This document shows positions 49,673 to 59,429 of a stretch of DNA of 64,000 nt, piece by piece. Each line of letters begins with the position of its first letter. The stretch's first letter is position 1. The notes under the pieces are model-generated. The model worked only from the letters and a program-made list of their open reading frames with translations. It did not search any database and was not told the origin of the DNA. Origin of the DNA: Aquabacter sp040049275 (GTDB lineage Bacteria; Pseudomonadota; Alphaproteobacteria; Rhizobiales; Xanthobacteraceae); contig NZ_JBDZDT010000007.1 in NCBI RefSeq assembly GCF_040049275.1, positions 186,001 through 250,000 on the forward strand, given 5' to 3'. Made by a program: the position numbers and the translations under genes.

Positions 49673-50662
49673 TCACATGGTGCTCTTCAGCGCCTGGATG
49701 CGGTCCCAGTCCGCCTTGCGGTAGCCGAGGCTCTCGAAGGAGATGTTCTTCATCACCGTGTCCTTGAAGCCCTCTGTGTCCACCTCGACGATGGTGAGGC
49801 CCTTCTGCTTGAAGATGTCGAGCAGCTCCTTCTCGCGCGCGGCCACTTCGGCGGTCGCCTTCGCGGCGGCTTCCAGCGTCACCTCGGAGAAGATCTTGCG
49901 GTCCTCCGGCGAGAGCTTGTCCCACAGGCTCTTGGACATGATGGTGTTGAGGTGGTCCACGATGTGCCCGGTGAGAATGATGTTCTTCTGCACCTCGTAG
50001 AACTTCTTCGCCTCGATGGTGGTGAGCGGGTTCTCCTGCGCATCCACCGTCCCGTTCTGGAGCGCGAGATACACTTCGGCAAAAGCGATGGGGGCGATGT
50101 TGGCGCTGCACGCCTTGGGCATGGCGAGATAGGCCGGGGCGTCCGGCACGCGGATCTTCAGGCCCTTCATCTCCGCGCAGGTCTTGAACATCTTGTTCGA
50201 GGTGGCCTGGCGCACGCCGTAATAGGTCACGGCGACGATGTGGTTGCCGGTCTTGTCCTCATAGCCCTTGGCGAGGTCCTTGAAGACGTCGCTCTTGGCA
50301 TAAGCGAGGAGATGGTTCGCATCCCGGAAGGTGTAGGGATAATAGGTCACGCCGATGGGCGGGTAGGCCTTCGCCGCAAAGCTCGACCCGGAAATGATCA
50401 TGTCCACGGTGCCCAGCGTCAGGCCCTGGTTGATGTCGCTCTCCTTGCCGAGCTGGGAGGAGGGATAGACATCGATCTGGTAGCGGCCGTTGGTGCGCTT
50501 GGCGATCTCGCCGGCGGCCCAGACGGAGGCCGTGTGGAACGGCTCGGCGGGCTCGTAGACATGGGCCCATTTCAGCTTGGTCTGCGCCTCGGCGATCCCA
50601 CTGAGCGAGAGCGCCGCACCGAGCGCAAGCGCAGCCATCAGGCCGCGATGAAGAGCGGTCAT
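49673..50662 (-). CDS. dctP: TRAP transporter substrate-binding protein
   Basis: Periplasmic solute receptor of 329 residues with a signal peptide (cleavage likely after Ala-Glu-Ala near residue 26). It contains the family motif Arg-Val-Pro-Asp-Ala-Pro-Ala near 172, whose Arg normally grips the ligand carboxylate, and Pro-Ile-Ala-Phe-Ala-Glu-Val-Tyr-Leu-Ala-Leu-Gln-Asn-Gly-Thr-Val-Asp. The ligand is an organic acid of unknown identity. The ATG at 50662 has GGAGG upstream. It is the first gene of the operon. Confidence 0.94.
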   Translation of the reverse strand: MTALHRGLMAALALGAALSLSGIAEAQTKLKWAHVYEPAEPFHTASVWAAGEIAKRTNGRYQIDVYPSSQLGKESDINQGLTLGTVDMIISGSSFAAKAYPPIGVTYYPYTFRDANHLLAYAKSDVFKDLAKGYEDKTGNHIVAVTYYGVRQATSNKMFKTCAEMKGLKIRVPDAPAYLAMPKACSANIAPIAFAEVYLALQNGTVDAQENPLTTIEAKKFYEVQKNIILTGHIVDHLNTIMSKSLWDKLSPEDRKIFSEVTLEAAAKATAEVAAREKELLDIFKQKGLTIVEVDTEGFKDTVMKNISFESLGYRKADWDRIQALKSTM

Positions 50663-50884
50663 GGTTTTCCTCCACAGTTCCGGCTTTGAGTTTGGCGTGC
50701 CGGTTTAAATCGATTTGAACAGGAGCCGGGGGCCGCCTGTCAATCACTGCCATGGTACTATGGAGGGACGTTGGGGCAAGGGTGGAAAATCTGAAGGCAC
50801 GCCCGCTGGAACAGCCTTTCGGGCGGGCTGGCCTGAGGCCGGTCGATCCGGCTAAGTTCGCCTCGGTTTGATTTCGGGGCGGAA

Positions 50885-51508
50885 ATGATCACGGTTCATC
50901 ATCTGGATTTCTCACGATCCCATCGCGTGCTGTGGCTCCTGGAAGAGTTCGGCCTCACCTATGAGCTGGTCCGCTACAAGCGCGACGCAAACTTCAAGGC
51001 GCCTCCGGCCCTGGCGGCCATACACCCTTTGGGGAAGTCGCCGGTGATCCAGGACGGCGCGCTCACGCTGGCCGAATCCGCCGTCATCCTGGAGTACATC
51101 AACACCCGCTACGGGGGCGGGCGCCTCGCGCCGCCGCCCGGAAGCGATGCCTATTTCGTCCATGAGGAATGGCTGCAATTCGTCGAGAGCACGGCGGCCT
51201 TTCCCATCATGATGACGCGGATCGGGGCGTTGACGGGCGGCCTCTCCGAGCGGATGGCGCAGTTTGTCAGCCCGGTGCTTCAGAAGACGCTGGATTATAT
51301 CTCCAGTGCCGTGAGCACGGGCGCGTATCTGTCCGGCGATCGCTTCCAACTCGCGGACATCCAGATGGCCTATCCCCTGGAAATCGCCAGCTATGGCGGG
51401 ATGCTGGGCGCGTATCCGCAGCTGACGGAATATCTGGATCGCCTGAAGGCGCGCCCTGCTTTTGAGCGGGCCGTCGAGAAGGGCGGACCCATGATGCCGC
51501 CGAAATAG
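50885..51508 (+). CDS. Glutathione S-transferase family protein
   Basis: A protein of 207 residues. The N-terminal thioredoxin-like domain shows Ser-Arg-Ser-His-Arg-Val-Leu-Trp-Leu-Leu-Glu-Glu, Gly-Lys-Ser-Pro-Val-Ile, and Leu-Ala-Glu-Ser-Ala-Val-Ile-Leu with the glutathione-binding Glu-Ser. The C-terminal helical domain has the Leu-Ser-Gly-Asp-Arg-Phe-Gln-Leu-Ala-Asp-Ile N-capping box. Class is unclear and the substrate unknown. GGGGCGGAA precedes the ATG. A hairpin separates it from convergent purK. Confidence 0.92.
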   Translation: MITVHHLDFSRSHRVLWLLEEFGLTYELVRYKRDANFKAPPALAAIHPLGKSPVIQDGALTLAESAVILEYINTRYGGGRLAPPPGSDAYFVHEEWLQFVESTAAFPIMMTRIGALTGGLSERMAQFVSPVLQKTLDYISSAVSTGAYLSGDRFQLADIQMAYPLEIASYGGMLGAYPQLTEYLDRLKARPAFERAVEKGGPMMPPK

Positions 51509-51528
51509 AGCCGCGGCACGCGCGGCTC
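51508..51528. terminator. Hairpin between convergent GST and purK genes
   Basis: Perfect 8-base arms (51508-51515 and 51521-51528) surround a five-base loop and fill exactly the gap between the two stops. There is no T-run. Confidence 0.5.
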
Positions 51529-52617
51529 TCAGCAGCCGGAGGGTAGCCGGTCCAGCAGGCGGTTCACATGGCCCATCTTGCGGCCCGGCCGCGCCTCGTC
51601 CTTGCCGTAGAGGTGGAGGTGGGCGGCCGGGTCCGCCAGGAAGCGCTGCCAGTTGTCCACGTCGTCGCCGATGAGGTTGATCATCTCCACCCGGCCGAGC
51701 CGGGCGGTGTCGCCCAAAGGCCAGCCGGCGATGGCGCGCACATGCTGCTCGAACTGGCTGGTGATGGCCCCGTCCATGGTCCAATGGCCGGAATTGTGCA
51801 CCCGTGGGGCGATCTCGTTGACGATCACCCGCTCGTTCATGCCGCGCTCGGCCACGAACAGCTCCACCGCCAGCACGCCCACATATTCCAGCGCGCCGGC
51901 GATGCGGCAGGCGATGCCGCGTGCCTCCCGGTCCGCGTCCGGCGTGAGGGCCGCGGGCACGGTGGAGGTGTGGAGGATGTGGTCGCGATGGACATTCTCG
52001 GTCACGTCATAGGCCGCGAACGCCCCGTCCTCGCGCCGCGCCGCCACCACCGAGACCTCCCGGCGGAAGGTGACGAACCCTTCCAGGACGGCGCTCTGCG
52101 CGCCGATGGCCTCCCAGGCGGCCGCAAGGTCGTCTCCGGGGCGGATGGTCATCTGGCCCTTGCCGTCATAGCCGAAGCGGCGCGTCTTCAGCACGGCGGG
52201 CAGGCCGATCCGCGCCACCGCGTCCTCGAGCCCGGCAAGGTCGTCCACGGCGGCGAAAGGGGCGGTCTCGATGCCGAGGTCGCGGATGAAGGTCTTTTCC
52301 GCGAGCCGGTCCTGCGCCACGGCCAGCGCCCGCGCGCCGGGGCGCACCGGCACCCGGCCTGACAGGAACTCGGCGGTGGTGAGGGGGACGTTCTCGAATT
52401 CGTAGGTGACGACATCGCTCATCCGCGCCAGCTCAGCGAGGGCCGCCTCGTCGTCATAGGCCGCGCAGATATGGCCGGCGGCCACCTGGAAGGCGGGGCT
52501 GTCCTCGTCGGGGCAGAGGATGTGGGTCTTCAGGCCGAGTTGCGCGCAGGAGAGCGCAATCATGCGGCCGAGCTGGCCGCCGCCGAGGATGCCGATGGTC
52601 GCGCCGGGTTTCAACAT
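51529..52617 (-). CDS. purK: 5-(carboxyamino)imidazole ribonucleotide synthase
   Basis: ATP-grasp enzyme of purine synthesis that carboxylates aminoimidazole ribonucleotide to N5-CAIR, the substrate of PurE. The protein has 362 residues. Features are Gly-Ile-Leu-Gly-Gly-Gly-Gln-Leu-Gly-Arg-Met at the start, Lys-Thr-Arg-Arg-Phe-Gly-Tyr-Asp-Gly-Lys-Gly-Gln in the glycine loop, and Asn-Glu-Ile-Ala-Pro-Arg-Val-His-Asn-Ser-Gly-His. The start lies five bases after the purE stop with no separate ribosome site, so translation is coupled. Confidence 0.96.
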   Translation of the reverse strand: MLKPGATIGILGGGQLGRMIALSCAQLGLKTHILCPDEDSPAFQVAAGHICAAYDDEAALAELARMSDVVTYEFENVPLTTAEFLSGRVPVRPGARALAVAQDRLAEKTFIRDLGIETAPFAAVDDLAGLEDAVARIGLPAVLKTRRFGYDGKGQMTIRPGDDLAAAWEAIGAQSAVLEGFVTFRREVSVVAARREDGAFAAYDVTENVHRDHILHTSTVPAALTPDADREARGIACRIAGALEYVGVLAVELFVAERGMNERVIVNEIAPRVHNSGHWTMDGAITSQFEQHVRAIAGWPLGDTARLGRVEMINLIGDDVDNWQRFLADPAAHLHLYGKDEARPGRKMGHVNRLLDRLPSGC

Positions 52618-52622
52618 GAGTG

Positions 52623-53105
52623 TCAGGACGGCCGCTCCGCGACGCTTTCCGTGCGCGCCAGGCGCCAGGCATCGAGCCGGCTGGCCAGCGCCTCGTCGTG
52701 AAGCGCCAGCACGGCGGCGGCGAGCAAGGCGGCATTGATGGCGCCGGGCTTGCCGATGGCGAGGGTGCCCACGGGCACGCCGGCCGGCATCTGGACGATG
52801 GAATGCAGGCTGTCGACGCCCGAGAGCGCCTTTGATTCCACAGGCACGCCGAAGACGGGCAGGGGCGTGAGCGCCGCCACCATGCCCGGCAGGTGCGCCG
52901 CGCCGCCGGCACCGGCGATGATGACGCTGAAGCCAGCATCCTTCGCGCCCTTGGCGAACGCGAACATGCGCTCGGGCGTGCGATGAGCCGAGACGATGCG
53001 CACGTCGCAGGGCACTTCCAGCGCTTCGAGCATTTCGACAGCGTGGCGCATGGTCTCCCAGTCGGACTGGCTGCCCATGATGACGGCCACCGGCCGCGAT
53101 CCCAT
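52623..53105 (-). CDS. purE: 5-(carboxyamino)imidazole ribonucleotide mutase
   Basis: Converts N5-CAIR to CAIR in purine synthesis; 160 residues, class I PurE. Motifs are Ile-Met-Gly-Ser-Gln-Ser-Asp-Trp, Ser-Ala-His-Arg-Thr-Pro with the catalytic His, Ala-Gly-Ala-Gly-Gly-Ala-Ala-His-Leu-Pro-Gly, and Gln-Met-Pro-Ala-Gly-Val-Pro-Val-Gly. It forms the purEK operon with the gene just downstream. Confidence 0.97.
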   Translation of the reverse strand: MGSRPVAVIMGSQSDWETMRHAVEMLEALEVPCDVRIVSAHRTPERMFAFAKGAKDAGFSVIIAGAGGAAHLPGMVAALTPLPVFGVPVESKALSGVDSLHSIVQMPAGVPVGTLAIGKPGAINAALLAAAVLALHDEALASRLDAWRLARTESVAERPS

Positions 53106-53178
53106 TCGTCCTACCCCTGAAAAACGGAAAGCGCGGCTTTATAGGATCAGCGCTGCTACGGCAAGGGGAATGCCGCTT

Positions 53179-54114
53179 TCACCGCCACCGGCGATGCAAC
53201 CACAGCCATTGGGCGGGATATTCACGCACCCAATCCTCGATGACCGAGGTGACCGCCTGCATGGCGCCCTGCACGTCGATCTTGCCCTCGCTGTCGCGGG
53301 GCAGGGGCACTTCCTCGGTGATCTCGATGCGGAACCGGCCCTTGGGCAGGCGGATCACCCTCATGCCGTGCACCGGGCAGTCGAACTGGCGGGCGAGACG
53401 GGCGAGGGTGGGGTTGGTGGCGGCGGGGCGGCCGAAGAAGCGCACCTCGACGCCCTGGCCCCAATGCTGGTCCACCAGCATGCCGATATGCTGGCCTTCT
53501 TCCAGCATGCGCGCCATCTGGCGGCCGGCATTGCGGCTCGCTTTCACGAGGCCGGGCATGGTGTCGGCGCGCATCTGGGCGATGAGGTCGGCCGCCTTCT
53601 TGATGTTGGGTGCGCGGTAGAGCACGCCGCCCTCCACCCCGAGCTTCCCGCCAGTGATGGCGTTCAGCTCCCAATTGCCGGTGTGGGCGGTGAAGAACAA
53701 AGCCGGGCGCCCGTCGTCCCTGAGGCGCGCCATGATGTCGGCGCCGACGATCTCGATGCGCCCGTCGTTCGGATGCTTGGGGTCATAGTCCCAGATGCGG
53801 TCGAGATGGGCGAACTCGGCCGCCATGCGCCCGAGATTGTCCCACACCCCCACCACGATCCACCAGATCTCCGCCGGGCTCTTCTCCGGGAAGGCGGCGC
53901 GCAGATTGCGCCGCGCGGTGCCGCTGACCACGAAGAACGGGCCGCAGAGCTTCGCGAGGGTCGAGATGATGGTGGAGGACCAGGAGATGGGGAACAGCCG
54001 CGACCACCAGACCAGCCCCCGCAGGGTGCCGACGACGATGGTCTCCCACACCGGCGCGAGCATTGCGCGCGCGCGGCGCGCGAACCGCACCCAAGTGGCC
54101 TTCAGCGGCGACAC
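53179..54114 (-). CDS. lpxXL: LpxXL-type lipid A very-long-chain acyltransferase
   Basis: LpxL/HtrB-family acyltransferase of 311 residues, expected to move the 27-hydroxyoctacosanoyl-type chain from AcpXL to lipid A at the inner membrane. A hydrophobic segment lies near residues 30-65. The catalytic His-Thr-Gly-Asn-Trp-Glu motif (HX4E) is near 143, followed by Asp-Gln-His-Trp-Gly-Gln-Gly near 215. Assignment to LpxXL rests on its place at the end of the acpXL cluster. The start is GTG 54114 with a G-run upstream. Confidence 0.88.
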   Translation of the reverse strand: MSPLKATWVRFARRARAMLAPVWETIVVGTLRGLVWWSRLFPISWSSTIISTLAKLCGPFFVVSGTARRNLRAAFPEKSPAEIWWIVVGVWDNLGRMAAEFAHLDRIWDYDPKHPNDGRIEIVGADIMARLRDDGRPALFFTAHTGNWELNAITGGKLGVEGGVLYRAPNIKKAADLIAQMRADTMPGLVKASRNAGRQMARMLEEGQHIGMLVDQHWGQGVEVRFFGRPAATNPTLARLARQFDCPVHGMRVIRLPKGRFRIEITEEVPLPRDSEGKIDVQGAMQAVTSVIEDWVREYPAQWLWLHRRWR

Positions 54115-54139
54115 GGTCTAATCCCCAGCCCCCGCGCCG

Positions 54140-55162
54140 TCAGAAGCCGACGACGATCTTGCCGAACACTTTTCGGCTCTCCAGGCGCTCCAGCCCGTCG
54201 TTGAACCTTTCCAGCGGCACCACGGTGTCGATCACCGGCTTCACGCCCCGGCCCATCTTCTCCAGCCCGTTCGCCACATTGCGGATAGTGGCGCCGAACG
54301 AGCCCATGATGTGGTACTGGCGCTGGAACAGCTGCATCAGGTTCATGTTCACCGACACGCCTGACGTGGAGCCGCAGGTGACAAGCCGGCCGCCGGGCTT
54401 CATGCAGAGCAGCGAGCCGTTCCACGTATCCGCGCCCACATGCTCGAACACCACGTCCACGCCCACCTTCTTGGTGATCTTGCGGACTTCGTGCTCGAAG
54501 CGGTCGGTGCGGTAATTGATGACGTGGTCGGCGCCCAGCACTTCCGCCTTGATGGCCTTCTCGTCGTCGCCCACCGTGGTGATGACGGTGGCGCCCACAT
54601 CCTTGGCGAGCCGGATGGCGGCCGAGCCGATGCCGGAGCCGCCGGCATGGACCAGCACCGTCTCGCCTTCTTCAAGCTTGGCATTGTCGAACAGCATGTG
54701 CTCGACAGTCGAGAAGGTGATGCCGGCGCAGGCCGCTTCCTCGAATTCAACGCCCGCGGGGGCGGGGATGACGAGGCGCTCGGGCATGTTGATCACGTCG
54801 CGGGCGAAGCCGTCGATGTGGAAGCCCAGCACGCCGCCCACGTTCTCGCACAGATTGTCGCGGCCCTTCAGGCAGTTCTTGCAGTGGCCGCAGGTCATGG
54901 CGCCGTACATGGCGACCGTCTGGCCCACCTTCAGCCCGCGCACGTCCGCGCCCAGCGCCACGATCTCGCCGGCGGCTTCCGCGCCCACCACGAGGGGCAT
55001 CTTGCGCTTGGCGAAGGCCATGCCGCGCCAGCCCCAGACATCGATATGGTTCAGGGCGAGGGCTTTGATCCGGACCTGCACCTCGCCCGCGCCGGGGGCG
55101 GGGGGCTCGGGCATGTCGACGATTTCGAGCTTGCGGTCGGAGACGAGCTGGAGGGCGCGCAT
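54140..55162 (-). CDS. adhXL: Zinc-binding dehydrogenase of the very-long-chain acyl cluster (AdhXL)
   Basis: Medium-chain dehydrogenase/reductase of 340 residues. The structural zinc site Cys-Gly-His-Cys-Lys-Asn-Cys-X7-Cys is near 92-107 and the nucleotide loop Ala-Gly-Gly-Ser-Gly-Ile-Gly near 174. In the rhizobial cluster this position is held by adh2XL, proposed to act as an enoyl reductase during chain growth; that activity is inferred. AAGGAC lies before the ATG. The SDR gene ends 15 bases upstream. Confidence 0.87.
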   Translation of the reverse strand: MRALQLVSDRKLEIVDMPEPPAPGAGEVQVRIKALALNHIDVWGWRGMAFAKRKMPLVVGAEAAGEIVALGADVRGLKVGQTVAMYGAMTCGHCKNCLKGRDNLCENVGGVLGFHIDGFARDVINMPERLVIPAPAGVEFEEAACAGITFSTVEHMLFDNAKLEEGETVLVHAGGSGIGSAAIRLAKDVGATVITTVGDDEKAIKAEVLGADHVINYRTDRFEHEVRKITKKVGVDVVFEHVGADTWNGSLLCMKPGGRLVTCGSTSGVSVNMNLMQLFQRQYHIMGSFGATIRNVANGLEKMGRGVKPVIDTVVPLERFNDGLERLESRKVFGKIVVGF

Positions 55163-55177
55163 TTTTGTCCTTGGGTC

Positions 55178-55933
55178 TCAGCGATGGGCGGCGAGCTGGG
55201 CCGAAAGGCCTCCGTCCACCGGGATCACGGCGCCGGTGATATAGCCTGCCCCTGGGGAGAAAAGAAACGCCGCCACCTGCGCCACGTCGTCAGGCGTCGC
55301 GAATCGGCCGGCGGGAATCTGCGCCGCCATGCGGTCGCGGTGGTCGGCATATTTGGCCAGCATGGCCGTGTCGATGAAGCCGGGAGCGATATAGTTCACC
55401 GTCACCCCGCGCCGGGCCGTCTCCACCGCAAGGCCCCGCACATGGGCCAGCAAGGCGGCCTTGGAGGCGGCATAGGCGACATTGCCCTGGTTTGCGAGCA
55501 GCGCCGCCACCGAGCCGATGGCGACGATCCGGCCTTCTCTGGCGCGGGTCATGGGGCGCACCAAGGCGCGGGCGATGCGCACGAAGGTGAAGTGGTTCAC
55601 CTGCATCACCGCCTCGGCCTTGTCCTGGTCCACCATGGCTGCGAGCGTGTCGTAGGACATGCCGGCATTGTGGCAGAAGCCGAAATAGGGGCCGTCCTCG
55701 GCCTCCAGTCCCTCGGCGAAGGTCTCCACCGCCGCGCGGTCGGCGAGGTCCACGGGCAGGGCGATGGGATTTGCGCCGGGACGGGCCGCGCGCAGCTCAT
55801 CCACCAGCGCCTCGGCTTCGGCGCCCGCGCTGCGATAGGTGAAGGTCACGTCGAAGCCCGCCGCACCGGCCGCCCGCACGATGGCCGCACCGAGCCCGCG
55901 CCCGCCGCCGGTGACGAGGATGCGCTTGGTCAT
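55178..55933 (-). CDS. SDR, probable 3-oxoacyl-ACP reductase of the cluster
   Basis: Short-chain dehydrogenase of 251 residues resembling FabG. The cofactor loop is Thr-Gly-Gly-Gly-Arg-Gly-Leu-Gly at 8-15, Asn-Ala-Gly is near 92, and the catalytic Tyr-Ala-Ala-Ser-Lys near 156. The C-terminal Gly-Ala-Val-Ile-Pro-Val-Asp-Gly-Gly is normal. Inside the acpXL cluster it would reduce the 3-keto group in each elongation cycle. From memory, the textbook rhizobial cluster lacks a dedicated reductase at this spot. Confidence 0.88.
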   Translation of the reverse strand: MTKRILVTGGGRGLGAAIVRAAGAAGFDVTFTYRSAGAEAEALVDELRAARPGANPIALPVDLADRAAVETFAEGLEAEDGPYFGFCHNAGMSYDTLAAMVDQDKAEAVMQVNHFTFVRIARALVRPMTRAREGRIVAIGSVAALLANQGNVAYAASKAALLAHVRGLAVETARRGVTVNYIAPGFIDTAMLAKYADHRDRMAAQIPAGRFATPDDVAQVAAFLFSPGAGYITGAVIPVDGGLSAQLAAHR

Positions 55934-55956
55934 GCGGGCGCGTTCCCGCGGTGAGA

Positions 55957-56092
55957 GTTCCCTCCCCCCTTGCGGGGGAGGGGTAGGGAGGGGGGTGAAA
56001 CGGGATCCGCTAGATCGCTGGCATCAGGAGAAGTGGAGAGGGCATACCCCCCTCCCCAGCCCTCCCCCGCAAGGGGGGAGGGGGAAACCTGA
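55957..56092. repeat. Inverted pair of CCCCTTGCGGGGGAGG-type repeats
   Basis: Two facing copies (around 55959-55982 and 56062-56090) carry CCCTCCCC and GGGGAGGG extensions. They lie between fabF1XL and the SDR gene, so the cluster message passes through them. Confidence 0.75.
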
Positions 56093-56105
56093 TGGGAAAC
56101 ACCCC

Positions 56106-57383
<1,278 letters not shown>

Positions 57384-57487
57384 GGGGCAACTCCTGATCC
57401 TGCGGCGCCCCGCCCGGCGCGTCCTTCCCGCTCTATTTAGTTTATCGCGCGGAAAACGCGACCCCGGCTAAGGGGTCAAACTTCAGC

Positions 57488-58672
57488 TCAGCTGATCTTC
57501 TCGACCAGCCCGGCACCTTCGCCGCGCCAGTGGCCCACGCCCGTCACGAGGACGCGCTCCACCGGGCCGGTACCGGTCTCGATGGGATCGCCGGCCAGCG
57601 CCGGGAACAGGCTGCCGCGCGAGACGGTGAGCGCGGCGAGCGCCAATGCGGCCGGAAACTGGGCCTCGAAGCCGTGGCCGATGCGGTTCGCCACCGCACG
57701 GACCGGCAGCCCGGATGCCTTCAGCGCCTTGGCCTCCGCCTCGGTCGCGCCCCGCGCGCCGGTGGCGCCGGAGAGCACGGCAGCATTGCCCGCCTTCTTC
57801 ACGAAGCCGGCCACCTTCGCGGCGACGCTGCCTTCCTCATCCCGCTTTGCCCGCTCCGACCACACGCCGGAGAGCTTGGCGATGGGCGTCGCGCCACGTG
57901 CGGTGGCATGCTCGGGCGATTCCAGCACCAGGAAGGCGCCCATGGAGCCGGAGGGGATGCCCGGCGCGTCAGGTCCCGAGAAGACGGGGCGGAAGCTGCC
58001 GGTCATGCAGAAATCGTTGAGCGCGTAGAGGAGCAGCATGTCCTCGCGCTCGGCATTGTAGGCGCCGCCCACGAGGCCGATCTCGCTCTGGCCGGCGGCG
58101 ATGCGGGAATAGCCGACGCGCACTGCGTCCACGCCCGAGCTTTCCTCGCCCATGAAGGTGCGGGACGAGCCGGTGACGCCGTGGACGATGGAGATGTTGC
58201 CCGCCAGCAGGTTGGAGAGCTGCGCCAAGGAGAGGGTGGGGCGCAGGTCCGAGAGCAGGCGCTCGTTCAGCTGCCGCCCGGCATCGTTGGAGGCGATGAG
58301 GTCGTTGAGGATCGCCGTGTCCACCTGATGGTCGCGCTCGCCGCCGCCCGCGCCCACCACCATGTCGGTGCGGCCGAGAATGTCGGCATTCTTGGAGATG
58401 CCGGCGCTATCCAGCGCGAGGCCCGCCGTATAGGTGCCGATGCGCTGCCAGGTCTCCATCTGGCGCTGGTCGCCCTTCTTGGGGATCTGGCTGTCATAGG
58501 TCAGCTTGACCAGCGGGTGCACCACGTAGGGCGCGAAGCGCTCGGCGTCGGTCACCGGCGCCTGGCCGGCCGAGAGCGCCTCCCAATGGGCGTCCAGCCC
58601 CTCGCCGAGCGAGGAGACGAGGCCGATGCCGGTGATCCAGACGTCGCGCTTTGTGCCCTCAGGCATCGACAT
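57488..58672 (-). CDS. fabF2XL: Degenerate beta-ketoacyl synthase FabF2XL
   Basis: KAS-fold protein of 394 residues. The thiolase-like core is recognisable (Trp-Ile-Thr-Gly-Ile-Gly-Leu-Val-Ser-Ser-Leu-Gly at the start, Leu-Val-Gly-Gly-Ala-Tyr-Asn near 200), but by eye the nucleophile Cys position is Glu177 in Gly-Glu-Glu-Ser-Ser-Gly. The first active-site His is Arg in Gly-Ala-Arg-Gly-Ala-Thr, and only the last Gly-His remains. It should not condense by itself and may set chain length or decarboxylate malonyl groups alongside FabF1XL. The start overlaps the fabZXL end by 14 bases; a second in-frame ATG lies two codons on. Confidence 0.9.
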   Translation of the reverse strand: MSMPEGTKRDVWITGIGLVSSLGEGLDAHWEALSAGQAPVTDAERFAPYVVHPLVKLTYDSQIPKKGDQRQMETWQRIGTYTAGLALDSAGISKNADILGRTDMVVGAGGGERDHQVDTAILNDLIASNDAGRQLNERLLSDLRPTLSLAQLSNLLAGNISIVHGVTGSSRTFMGEESSGVDAVRVGYSRIAAGQSEIGLVGGAYNAEREDMLLLYALNDFCMTGSFRPVFSGPDAPGIPSGSMGAFLVLESPEHATARGATPIAKLSGVWSERAKRDEEGSVAAKVAGFVKKAGNAAVLSGATGARGATEAEAKALKASGLPVRAVANRIGHGFEAQFPAALALAALTVSRGSLFPALAGDPIETGTGPVERVLVTGVGHWRGEGAGLVEKIS

Positions 58673-59132
58673 AATCCGCGAGCGGGAACTGCACGTGCTC
58701 GGCCACCTTCAAAACGGTGCCCTTCATGCGGCCCTCGGGCCAGGAGAGCACGCGGAAGGTCAGCTCCGCATTGCAGATGGGCTTGCCGTCCAGCATGGCG
58801 TGGGTCTTGGCGACCACGAAGCCGGAGCCCTCGTGCAGGATCTCGGAATGCAGGTCGAGATTCTGCCCCGGCACCACGAAGGTGCGCAGCTTCGCTTCCT
58901 TCACGGTGGCGAGGAAGGGCATCTTGTCGAAGCGGTTGCGGGCGAGCACCAGCCAGCCGGTGGTCTGGGCCATGGCCTCGATCAGCAGCACGCCGGGCAT
59001 GATGGGGTAGCCGGGAAAGTGACCTTCGAAGATCGAGCTTTCCTCGGGCACGAGCCCCTGGCAATGAATGGTCTTGAGCGCCGGGTCGATCGCCACGACC
59101 CGGTCCACCATCTTGAAAACTTCAGGACGCAT
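58659..59132 (-). CDS. fabZXL: 3-hydroxyacyl-ACP dehydratase FabZXL
   Basis: Hot-dog fold dehydratase of 157 residues. The active-site motif Gly-His38-Phe-Pro-Gly-Tyr-Pro-Ile-Met-Pro-Gly-Val with Glu52 in Ile-Glu-Ala-Met-Ala-Gln is intact. It removes water from the 3-hydroxyacyl intermediate during very-long-chain elongation on AcpXL. It follows acpXL by 15 bases, the conserved order of the rhizobial cluster. Confidence 0.94.
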   Translation of the reverse strand: MRPEVFKMVDRVVAIDPALKTIHCQGLVPEESSIFEGHFPGYPIMPGVLLIEAMAQTTGWLVLARNRFDKMPFLATVKEAKLRTFVVPGQNLDLHSEILHEGSGFVVAKTHAMLDGKPICNAELTFRVLSWPEGRMKGTVLKVAEHVQFPLADYVDA

Positions 59133-59147
59133 TCGCTCCGTCCGGCC

Positions 59148-59429
59148 TCATGCCGTCTTCGCAGCGACCAATTCGTCGATGCGTGCGCAGAGATTCTTGA
59201 GCACGAAATACTGCTCGGTGGTGGCCTTGCCGTCGTTCACTTCCTGGGTCCACTGCTCAAGCGGCAGCTTGATGCCGAACGCCTTGTCGATGGCGAAGGC
59301 GATATCCAGGAAGTCCAGGCTGTCGATCCCGAGATCGTCGATGGCGTGGCTTTCCTGGGTAATGGTATCCCGGGGAATGTCGCACGTCTCGGCGATGATA
59401 TTGGCGACCGTATCGAACGTCGAAGACAT
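59148..59429 (-). CDS. acpXL: Acyl carrier protein AcpXL
   Basis: Dedicated acyl carrier protein for the 27-hydroxyoctacosanoic-type chain of lipid A; 93 residues. Ser37 in Gly-Ile-Asp-Ser-Leu-Asp is the 4'-phosphopantetheine site. It is longer than housekeeping AcpP, with the AcpXL-type Leu-Pro-Leu-Glu-Gln-Trp-Thr-Gln-Glu-Val and Phe-Val-Leu-Lys-Asn-Leu segments. ATG 59429 has GAGG eight bases upstream. It is the first gene of the minus-strand cluster that runs to lpxXL. Confidence 0.95.
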   Translation of the reverse strand: MSSTFDTVANIIAETCDIPRDTITQESHAIDDLGIDSLDFLDIAFAIDKAFGIKLPLEQWTQEVNDGKATTEQYFVLKNLCARIDELVAAKTA

